Source: Apostichopus japonicus
Taxonomy: Eukaryota > Echinodermata > Holothuroidea > Aspidochirotida > Stichopodidae
Assembly (NCBI RefSeq): GCF_037975245.1
Contig: NC_092575.1
Coordinates: 16,667,310-16,684,809 of the forward strand
Direction of reading: 5' to 3'
DNA length: 17,500 nucleotides
The first letter of the stretch is position 1; each line of letters begins with the position of its first letter. The notes below the pieces were generated by a model. The model was not told where the DNA came from and ran no database searches. It saw nothing but the letters and a program-made list of their open reading frames with translations. Both the position numbers and the translations under genes were made by a program. Of the stretch, positions 10,237 through 17,500 are shown piece after piece.

Positions 10237-10346
10237 GAAAGTTTTTTCACTGTTCTTGATTTTCCAATTCATTACGATTTTCATTTACATATATATTCAT
10301 TTGCCTTTGTCGTTTACCTCCATTGCATTAACATAAAGTATGTTTT
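10237..10346 (+). mobile_element. Possible SINE body following the tRNA-like head
   Basis: About 110 bases separate the tRNA-like unit from a second TA microsatellite. A head with A and B boxes, an unrelated body and a simple-repeat tail is the usual SINE plan. No known central domain was recognised, and an early T6 run (10242-10247) would stop Pol III if the unit is simply a tRNA. Confidence 0.35.

Positions 10347-10407
<61 letters not shown>
10347..10407. repeat. (TA)n microsatellite, about 60 bp
   Basis: TA repeats with one TTTA interruption. It may be the 3' tail of the SINE-like unit starting at 10164. Confidence 0.95.
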
Positions 10408-10409
<2 letters not shown>

Positions 10410-10640
10410 CATTGTTGCCTTTCAACAAAGCAGTGAGTGACAAAATAAGGTAAATTTGAAACAGAAATTCTGAGGAGTTGTGAAAACAGAAGGCAAAACT
10501 AAAACAGAGTTTCCCTGAAACAACTGCAAGACAATTTATCAAGTTACAAATTTAGAAGCATTTGAACCTCCTCTTCAATTTGACCACTCTATGGTGATTT
10601 TGTCGATCCGCAATGATGATGATGATAGAAGTCCGGGGTA
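10408..10640. other. Unassigned intron DNA
   Basis: No motif was recognised apart from a short (GAT)n run near 10613. It may include undetectable remains of the LINE that becomes recognisable from about 10640. Confidence 0.4.
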
Positions 10641-11715
10641 TTGGAAGTTAAACAACTCTCATTAATTGAAGCTGATTCCGCCTATAATGACTTAATACAA
10701 AATCTTGTTACTACTGTCACTCACAATATTCGTTCTATAGACCCTTCCGCAAAATGGGAAAATTTTAAATATGTCTAAACCTATTTAGTTTGCCAAACAA
10801 AGAGCTAAGAACACACGTAAGAGCGAAAATTAAATTTTACGCAGTATCTCCAATCTTGAAAGAGAGTTGTAGGAAAACAATTCCGTTGTCATTCGTCAAA
10901 GTTCAGACAATGCCCGTAATCAATTAAAAGGTATGTACCATGACAAGCTTCATTGCAGTATTGTTCGGTCGAGAGTCCGTTGGGTCGAGGCTGGGGAAAA
11001 GAGCACTAAATATTTTCTGAATTTATAAAGGTGCAACAATTGTAACAACAGCATTTTTAGTTGAAATGTGAATTGGGGCAGTATCACCCACTAACAGTGG
11101 AGATATTCTCTGCGAAAGTCGTTTGTTTTATAGTACTTTATACCCTTGTTCACCATGTTATCCTTCGTATTCTATTAGAGATATATCTGACTTTCACTCT
11201 GAGGATTCGGACCCCAGTTCTAGAGACGGGCCCATTACTTTAGATGAATGTCATAGGGCCTTAAGCTCAATGGCTAACAGTAAATCTCCCGGTATTGATG
11301 GTCTCTCAACTGAGTTTTATAGACACTTTTGGTCTCTTCTTGGTCATCTTGTTGTCAATTCATTAAATTTTGGTTTTGATCGTCGTTCTTTATCCTGTGA
11401 GCAAAGTAGAGGGGTTATTTCTCTAATCCGTAAACCGGCTAAGGACCCTAAGTTTATTGCTAACCATAGGCCAATTAGTCTTCCCAACACTGACTACAAG
11501 ATAGGAGCCAAAGTATTGGCTAACAGGTTGAAACGAGTCGTCGATAAAATTGTTGGGAATAATCAAACTGGTTTTATTAAAACAAGTTTATTGGGGGAAA
11601 TATTCATTTTTGTGCGCACTTGATTGACACACTACCACAAACACGTTCCGGGTCTTCTGTTCTTTCATGATTGTGAAAAAGCTTTCGATTGTATTGATTG
11701 GGATTTTATTAGTAG
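10640..11715 (+). mobile_element. L1/Tx1-clade LINE fragment (pre-RT and RT), degenerate
   Basis: From about 10640 there are pre-RT remains (AKWENFK near 10756; RSRVRWVEAGEKSTKYFLNL near 10970) interrupted by several stops. From 11123 one frame holds typical L1/Tx1 RT motifs: PITLDECHRALSSM, NSKSPGIDGLSTEFYRHFW, NHRPISLPNTDYKIGAKVLA and NNQTGF. A TGA at 11621-11623 is followed by GLLFFHDCEKAFDCIDWDF, which is motif A. Similarity stops near 11715, before the FADD motif C, so the element is truncated. No endonuclease is visible upstream. It differs clearly from the CR1-type copy at 3184, so two LINE lineages are present. It lies in sense orientation in the inferred intron. Confidence 0.85.
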
Positions 11716-11850
11716 TTGTAATGTACACATGTTCAATAAATGTATATATGTGATTAAGTTAACTGATGCCAAGTACAGGTCCGAAGCCTGCGGGGGGGGG
11801 GGGGGGGGGGAACTGTCCTCATAAGAGTTCCACTTCCTACAGGCCTACGA
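11716..11850. other. Junction between the LINE fragment and the SINE, with poly-G
   Basis: It begins where LINE similarity ends, includes a 19-nt G run (11792-11810) and an AGGCCTAC motif near 11841, and leads into the SINE tail. No gene is seen. Confidence 0.5.
11792..11810 (+). repeat. Poly-G run (19 nt)
   Basis: Nineteen consecutive G residues. This is a strong G-quadruplex/R-loop candidate and a likely sequencing-length ambiguity. Open frames reading Gly runs across it are artefacts. Confidence 0.9.
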
Positions 11851-12098
11851 TAATGTATGTATGTATGTATTTAGATCCTCCTGCAAGCAGGAACTTGCGA
11901 AGCAGCCTTATAGGCTTATCAAAGCCGCAAGCTAACCGAAGTCAGTCTCTTACATTCATATTAAGCGTCCATGATTATGAATTGTCAATTTTCAACAACT
12001 CTATAACTGGACGACATACATTATTCTTGGAGTGACTCGAACCGGGGACCTTATGATTGAAGGCACCGGCGTTAACCACTGAGCTAACACTCCGCGAG
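11851..12098 (-). mobile_element. tRNA-derived SINE
   Basis: Read on the minus strand, the unit starts near 12098 with a tRNA-like head. It has an A box TAGCTCAGTGG (plus coordinates 12076-12086) and a B box GGTTCGAGTCA (12033-12043). A body of about 160 bases follows, then a tail of (ACAT)n, seen as atgt repeats at 11853-11870 on the plus strand. The tRNA 3' half is shortened after the B box, as in SINE heads. The body may hold one of the conserved SINE central domains, but I cannot assign it. Flanking duplications are not clear. Confidence 0.75.
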
Positions 12099-12297
12099 CA
12101 TAATCTGAACGCTTGGGACAGTATGCGTTTTTTTCATTCAGTTTTAACGAAATGATAATATTATTTCTTCTTATTTATAGGCACGTATTGTAGGAATGGA
12201 GGGAAAAGAAACACAAGGTTTATTTTAACCGCTAATCACGTACATGCACGATCGCGGATGCGATGATCGTCCGCTTGTTTTGGTTTTCATGAGTTGT
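12099..12297. other. Unassigned intron DNA
   Basis: AT-rich with a small GC-richer patch around 12240-12270 (gatcgcggatgcgatgatcg). No gene or repeat family was recognised. Confidence 0.4.
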
Positions 12298-12340
12298 TTT
12301 TTTCATTTTCATTTTCATTTTCATTTTCATTTTCATTTTT
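12298..12340. repeat. (TTTTCA)n hexanucleotide microsatellite
   Basis: Six to seven nearly perfect TTTTCA copies followed by a T-tract. Confidence 0.9.
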
Positions 12341-13075
12341 TTTCCATTTCCTCACAATGTTTATATAATAATAGGACTGTGAAGACAATGCCATGCAAAG
12401 AAAATAATAAGTAATAAATCATATAAAAGAAAAATAATGGAAATTACGGAGAGAAAATGGTGGAAGGGCTTGGAAGCCGTAGCTTGTACAAGAAACCCAC
12501 CAAAAATAAAGATAACAAGTATAAAGTATATGGGCATGATAAAAAAGCCCCTAACAAAGAAGACAATTACTTGACACTTTTTTCCCCATATGGCTACCCT
12601 GAGCTTTTATATAAGCTCCGGCTACCATCAGAATTTTTCCTAGCGTGCTTTTATGTCTTCAATTATCTGTGTAAAACATGAGTAAAGCAGAGATTAAAAA
12701 GTAACGTAAAGTCCTATTTTGACCCTACCAAGTGACTTCACCGAATTTGTCAAATTTAGTTTTGTTTTTGGAATGATTTTTGGAATTGTTCATTTCTAAA
12801 ACATGAGATGCAACTTACAACGCCTGGGAAGTGCCATTTACGGCAATCTGGAAGACAATTTTGGCAATATTTCCTTGTTACTTTTCGCGCCAATCGATGT
12901 TGGCGCTCCGCTTAGATAGTGTCATGATGGTCCCGTTTGGGATATGCTCCACCCAGTAAAAAGTTTTTAAAAAGGCCCTGGCATAAACGCATATCGAAGC
13001 AGCATTATTATGCAACATTAACACTAAACACTAAATTAACAACAAAAAGTGGCAGATTTTAAGATTTATGTAGAT
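12341..13075. other. AT-rich intron DNA, no recognised feature
   Basis: The 74-codon frame at 12457 is Lys/Tyr/Leu-rich, shows no motif and has no splice context. It is treated as chance. Confidence 0.45.
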
Positions 13076-13180
13076 GAGACTGCCCTAGGCCCCGTCAGTG
13101 GCCCTAACGCCGGCCCCTGGACCCCTCCCCGTAAAGGCTTTGCGCCAAAGCGCTCGCGGTGTGCGCTACTCAGTTTTAAC
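13076..13180. other. Small GC-rich island
   Basis: About 100 bases rich in C/G (gccctaggccccg, cggcccctgg, cgctcgcggtgtgcgc) stand out against AT-rich flanks. They include the stem-loop gctttg-cgc-caaagc at 13137-13151. Two open frames overlap it, but their peptides are low-complexity. This is probably part of a dispersed repeat. Confidence 0.4.
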
Positions 13181-15060
13181 CGTGTTCAGTCATTTATACC
13201 CTCCCTTTATCACACCCCCACATACACACACTTTACAATTGGGATTGACACCCGCGCCAATAGTTGCATCGTGTTTATAGCCTAACACTAATGGTAAACT
13301 AATGCGCCTACATGATATGACAGTTAGGCTTAATACGTCTCGGCAATTTTACTATAGTTGATGCATTTTGCTCGACTGCAGGAGAAGGAAAGACCGCAAA
13401 AGAATAAATTGTCAAAATGTTCATCCAAAGAGAAGAAGAACAAGTCTATCGTGTGTTGGTGGACAGCAATGGTCAGCAGAGGTCAACATGCAAAATCCTT
13501 ACAAAAAAATATGATTCAAGCAGGGAAAATTGGACAGATCTCAATCTTAGCATGTTCCACACTTGAAGAATGAATGTTAATTTTTGTTGTTGGTCACTTG
13601 CGGTCAATTGAGTTCTCGATAAGAGGGGCATGTAGGAATATCAAACTCTGTACATAGGTACCCCTTATAGATCAACATAGGTATATATAATCAAGTTACC
13701 TTCATTTCGTATCATTATATATAATTATATTAAAATTAAACAAAATTGTGTCTGAAAAGAAAGCTTCAAATCATTTTCAGCTGACAGTTCATATTCTGGT
13801 CAAAATGAAAACTTGAATATTTTTAAACACAATACACTCTACACTGTGATATTTTCAAACAAACAAGGTGTTGTTGTTACATGGCAATATTCGTTTTAAC
13901 TTCCACTGAAGTCACACAGTCACAGGAGCTTTTAGAAAGTAAGGAAAATGATAATTATGATTATGTTAGTTTCCCTGTAATGATCTTTTCACTTGTATGT
14001 ATTCCAAAATAAAGTGACTACTTTAAGTTAAAGGTAGATTACTGAGTAAGTAAATGAAAGTTCACAGTCGGCAAGCTGGTTGAGAGTGTACAGTTGTCAT
14101 ACCATCTTGTTGCTTGAAAGAATTAATCGGTAAACAAAATAACAAAACATTTGAAAATGAGGACTATACATGGCAAGTAACCCATTCAGATTACATTTCT
14201 AAACAAAAGTTAAGATGATATATTTTTTACATTAGAAAGAGATTATAACTTTTATTGATTTTTTGTTATTGTAGTATTCACTGGCAAATAGAAGACAGAA
14301 AAATGCAGTAAGAATTTGCTCGCGTTGAAAGACTCGATGATTTAATTAAAACAGTTTTATTAATAGACAACACCCCCTCCCCTCGAACATTAGAGATGGT
14401 TTCTTCTTCTTCTTGCCCCTTTTCAACGAAACCTAAAACATCTTAGTTGTTACAGCGTTGTCACAATTAAAGTGGCGGTACTACTTAGTCTAACACACAG
14501 CGCATTATGTCAGTTCCTCAGATGCAACACAAAACTCAATCCAGGAAAAAACACTTTTGATGGCCACAAATAATGCAATAACAATTTTGTCAAGGACAAA
14601 TAGTGTTGAATGTTATCCACATATGATCTTTTGTTCATAACAAGATAAATTGACAGTTGATAAAAAAGGGGGATTAACAGTAACATGGAGATCTGCACTG
14701 AGGAGCACGACGTCGCTATCAATTAAACCTTAAAGAGCATTCCAGAGATATGAACATATTTGAAAGGTGAATATCTCAAACCATAGAAACAATACTAGTG
14801 ATCTTATCGTTTATTTAAGTCCAAACAAACTTGTAGCAGAAACGATGATATTTGGCGAAAGCTGTTATGACTTCAGAATTAAAGTTAACAAACCTAACAT
14901 TTAATAACTATAACCACATTTAGAATTTTGTTTTAAAAAGTTAAATGACCGTGTGAGTTCAAAACATGTATTATACGTTGTTTTCTGTGCGACCAATGTA
15001 ACATTTATGTTTCAGAGAGCAAAATATATAGGACAATCGCTTTAAATCCTAAAGATAACA
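13181..15060. other. AT-rich intron DNA, no recognised feature
   Basis: No domain-bearing frame. A short (TTC)n tract lies near 14401. The open frames at 13358-13573 (plus) and 14510-14722 (minus) lack motifs and compositional signs of coding. Confidence 0.45.
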
Positions 15061-15264
15061 CTTCTTTTTCCAGGTTGTCATCGTTAGACCATCGGGTCTA
15101 GAGCACGTAATGTTCCAATTACCTTCCTAGCTCCATACATCCTTGTTGTTCCCTTTTACTTCCACGCTGTCATTCAAATCACTAAGTCCCTCCACATAAA
15201 CACTTTGACCGCCATCCGCACTCGATTTTTTCCCCAAACAGGTTTGCAATTGTGTGTAAATAGT

Positions 15265-15320
15265 CGCTCATGATTGGTCGGAAAAGGTACGTCATCACCA
15301 TAGAAACCTTCACTGCGAGG
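15265..15320. promoter_or_regulatory. Possible promoter/enhancer cluster (CCAAT-, CRE- and X-box-like)
   Basis: An inverted CCAAT box (ATTGG, 15273-15277), a CRE-like TACGTCAT (15288-15295) and an RFX X-box-like ACCATAGAAACC (about 15298-15309) lie within 40 bases. The following about 650 bases contain many more CpG pairs than the surrounding DNA. This combination is typical of promoter-proximal sites. It might mark an alternative start of the CUB gene or a minus-strand transcript, but no start exon is visible next to it. Confidence 0.3.
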
Positions 15321-16078
15321 TTACCAAAATGTATGCATCCATTCGTTGCAACGAAGATATTCCCGTTCAAAATTACCCGAAGCTTTTCTTAAATATATGT
15401 AGATATGTTTGGAATTGGATTAGACATATTTAGCACACTAGCATTGTATGATCTACTTTGATCAAAGTTTTCTGGGAAGGCATTTATCGATAACATCGCA
15501 CAGTGAAAGTTTCGTACAAGGAATATCCAGAGAGTTTTTATGGATAACAACTCCCTGGTATATCACACGTGCGCGGTAGGCCTCTATGTATTATAACTGT
15601 GTACACAGTACATCGACGGAAATATTTCATTCCGCACACTATACTGTTTTGCGTATACTCATGCAAGACTCGTGAACTCGCGTCGTGAAGTTGATTTTAG
15701 TGTAGGCCTACCCATTCCGCGAAACAAATTCCGATTTCAATAGAACGGCTCGCGAATCTTGCGATAGTAAACACAAACCCAGTGGAATGAAGCGTATGTA
15801 TCATAAGTAAGGTCACACATGTGATCCAAGCATTAAAATAAAGTAAGCGCGTTTGAGGGGAAACCCCGAAACTAGACTTAATTAAGTGTCAGTGTGTAAC
15901 TCAGTGTATGTCTTCGAACTTCCAAGCGATGGTGATTATTGATGCTGACGTAACGAGCAATCTGTTTGGCTGAACACTCCGTAATTGCAAATCAGTTCGG
16001 AAAACAAATTCGCCATTTGCACCCACCTAAACCTCACCCATGCATCTCTCTCTCTATGTTACTTCTTTTAACATTCAG
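15321..16078. other. CpG-richer tail of intron 1 with CUB exon acceptor
   Basis: CpG pairs cluster around 15600-15800. An AGGTCA half-site and a CACATGTG E-box occur near 15810-15822. The stretch ends with a C/T-rich tract (tctctctctatg.. ttcttttaacattcag), which is the acceptor of the CUB exon. Confidence 0.4.
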
Positions 16079-16263
16079 CCTGTGACGTGACGCTCTCGAA
16101 CTCATCGGGGACATTAACATCGCCTGAATATCCAAATTTGTATCCTTCCAATCTTAACTGTACATGGCACTTGCAAGCTGCAGAAGGAAAAGTCATCGAG
16201 TTGACGTTTGATGATGTTCAACTCGAAGCAAAAATCGGCGGTCAATGCTACGATACAATCACG
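16079..16263 (+). CDS. CUB domain, N-terminal half (exon)
   Basis: The exon is bounded by ttaacattcag| and acg|gtaaat, entering with two bases of a split codon (intron phase 1) and leaving in phase 0. It encodes ACDVTLSNSSG, the canonical SPEYPNLYPSNLNCTW motif, an ELTFDDVQLE strand and GGQCYDTIT. Cysteines 1, 2 and 3 of the four-cysteine CUB pattern are present. NSS and NCT are potential N-glycosylation sites. CUB domains are extracellular beta-sandwiches that mediate protein or ligand binding. The open frame continues a few codons into the intron but loses the family pattern there. It is preceded by the inferred signal-peptide exon and followed by the second CUB half. Confidence 0.9.
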
Positions 16264-16884
16264 GTAAATATATACATGCACGGTTAAGAAATACGTTTAA
16301 AATACCTCATAGCTAACATATATGGATTGTCGATATTGTATATTTTCATTTTAAGAGCTCTCAAGGAAGAGCTTTCATCTTGAATTTGTGCATTCGTTGC
16401 AGGCTACTCGACAATAGAGATGCATTTGACGACTGCAGCGTTTATACCCTGATTATGGCAGACCGATTTTGTCTGCTATTTAAACTAGTAATAAGTTTTA
16501 AGTTTTACTTATTGTTTTAAGACGTATACATTAAAGAAAAGAAATTAAAAAACGATGCTACCAATATTACAAGAGCTCAAGCACATAAATATTTGTTTTA
16601 CACCGCAATCTTAACCAATTAATTTAGGAATATTTGTCTTCGAGTTCTCTTTATAGAGCAATGTTAAGAGATTCATACATGGATCGACTGTTTTGTAACA
16701 ATAAAACCAAGGGAAGTTTTATGAAAATCTCTCAAAAACTATGTTCATTTTATTATCCAATGCCTGACGAGCGTATCGACTTTACGAGAGACCATATTCA
16801 ACTGGTTACTCTTGTTTTGTTTCTATATCTCTGTCTTCCCGTCTATTTGTTTGTCCGTTCCAATCTGGAACTGATTACCACTAG
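16264..16884 (+). other. Intron 2 of the CUB gene (621 bp)
   Basis: It begins GTAAAT and ends in a pyrimidine-rich tract and accactag. The 119-codon open frame starting at 16634 crosses the acceptor in the wrong phase and is not used. Confidence 0.75.
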
Positions 16885-17056
16885 ATCGCTGATCCCACGC
16901 CCGGGTCAGAATCCCTCCCAGCGACATTTTGCGATGACGGACCTGGCTGGCCAGCTCATCCGATTCGCTTTCTATCGACGACAAACCAATTGACAATCCA
17001 CATGCAAACGGATAACACTTTGGAAGAAAGAGGTTTTAGTGCTCGGTACAATCAAG
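16885..17056 (+). CDS. CUB domain, C-terminal half (exon)
   Basis: The acceptor cactag|atc in phase 0 continues the CUB frame from 16263. The donor is tcaag|gtatgt, leaving in phase 1. It encodes 57 residues including PATFCDDG (the fourth CUB cysteine), STTNQLTIHMQTD and GFSARYNQ, which are the standard last strands of a CUB domain. With the preceding exon the domain is about 118 residues, the normal length. Introns of phase 1 on both sides of the complete domain make it a symmetrical, shufflable module. A different frame is open through the same bases, but it lacks the motifs and misplaces the phase. Confidence 0.85.
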
Positions 17057-17401
17057 GTATGTATTCTGGGACACCACGTAGAGCCTATCATGGAGCTATG
17101 TCATGTTATTTTTCACTCGTATTTGGATGAACCGCAATTTGGTAAAGAAATATATTTAATTGTAGAAGTTTTTGCATTCTCTTAAGTCTCAGATATTAAG
17201 TGTTTACGTAATTACGAGTAAGATTGCTTTTTGGTTACGATGGTTATACTGAATTTTGTCAAGTTTATTCAGAAATCATTACCCATCTTATTTAAGAGAG
17301 AAGACAGTCAATAAATTAAACTTATGTATGTTACCTCGTACATCTGCAATGAAGTTGTTTATCAGACATACTTGAATAAAGTTTCTTCTTTCTCCTTACA
17401 G
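17057..17401 (+). other. Intron 3 of the CUB gene (345 bp)
   Basis: It begins GTATGT and ends with a strong pyrimidine tract, tttcttctttctccttacag. AT-rich, with no other feature. Confidence 0.75.
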
Positions 17402-17500
17402 TGCAACCAAGAACGGAATACATCGCTGCCATTGGAACCGACATTGCTTCAATTGTTCGTTTCGACAGATTCAGCAAGAAAGGATTTCAAAACCTTCCAC
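17402..17500 (+). CDS. Third downstream exon, partial: possible beta-propeller start
   Basis: It follows a strong acceptor and is entered in phase 1; the split codon gives Val. The frame is open to the window end. It encodes about 32 residues (EYIAAIGTDIASIVRFDRF then SKKGFQNLP). The pattern of a hydrophobic strand, GTD, I-x-R-F-D and a following turn resembles the start of LDL-receptor class B (YWTD) or another propeller repeat. The fragment is too short to decide, and an unrelated domain is possible. It would make the product a CUB protein with a further extracellular module. The rest lies beyond the window. Confidence 0.65.

Noticed and set aside
11766-12035. 89-codon frame with a Gly run
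   Set aside because: The Gly run is the translated poly-G tract, and the rest crosses the antisense SINE.
15182-15370. 62-codon minus-strand open frame near the promoter-like cluster
   Set aside because: The frame lacks a signal peptide or domain pattern, and a better explanation is regulatory DNA.
16634-16993. 119-codon open frame on the plus strand
   Set aside because: It overlaps the second CUB exon in another frame. The spliced phase-0 reading from 16885 gives the CUB cysteine and terminal strands, while this frame has no motif.

Overview
This window looks like AT-rich, intron-rich animal DNA. The evidence is phase-matched exons with GT..AG borders, a CUB module, LINE retrotransposons, tRNA-derived SINEs, long TA microsatellites and poly-G runs. 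No bacterial operon, CRISPR array or rRNA is visible. The extracellular-module genes and the recurrent AGGCCT-type motifs would suit a marine invertebrate deuterostome such as an echinoderm. That placement is inference, because no species marker can be read.

Layout, left to right. At 316-638 lies the last exon of a plus-strand gene whose other exons are off the left edge. It encodes a Thr-rich stalk, one membrane helix and a short tyrosine-bearing tail. Its probable 3' UTR runs towards an AATAAA at 1390. An AT-rich intergenic stretch follows. From about 3184 to 5596 there is a decayed CR1/L2-type (Jockey superfamily) LINE with endonuclease and reverse transcriptase remains. A C-terminal piece of the same kind of protein appears at 6818-7010. 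Between the two pieces lie unassigned DNA and a striking array of about 22 TTAGTCGG/CCGACTAA-like motifs in both orientations (6411-6790).

A second plus-strand gene probably starts at 7827 with a signal-peptide exon ending in a strong donor (7902). It continues after an 8.2-kb intron with two exons that together encode one complete CUB domain (16079-16263 and 16885-17056). A third exon (17402 to the window end) may begin a beta-propeller-like repeat region. Intron phases (1, 0, 1) agree across the model, so the predicted product is a secreted or cell-surface protein: signal peptide, CUB, then a further domain off the right edge.

The large first intron holds a GAGAATTATAAT-type minisatellite, two TA microsatellites enclosing a tRNA-like gene or SINE (tRNA part 10164-10236), a degenerate L1/Tx1-clade LINE fragment (about 10640-11715), a 19-nt G run, a minus-strand tRNA-derived SINE (11851-12098), a TTTTCA repeat and a small GC-rich island. 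A CpG-richer stretch just before the CUB exons could be an internal regulatory region.

No complete gene or clearly new system is enclosed. The most unusual element is the bidirectional TTAGTCGG array. The most useful biological inference is the split CUB gene joined over its long intron.
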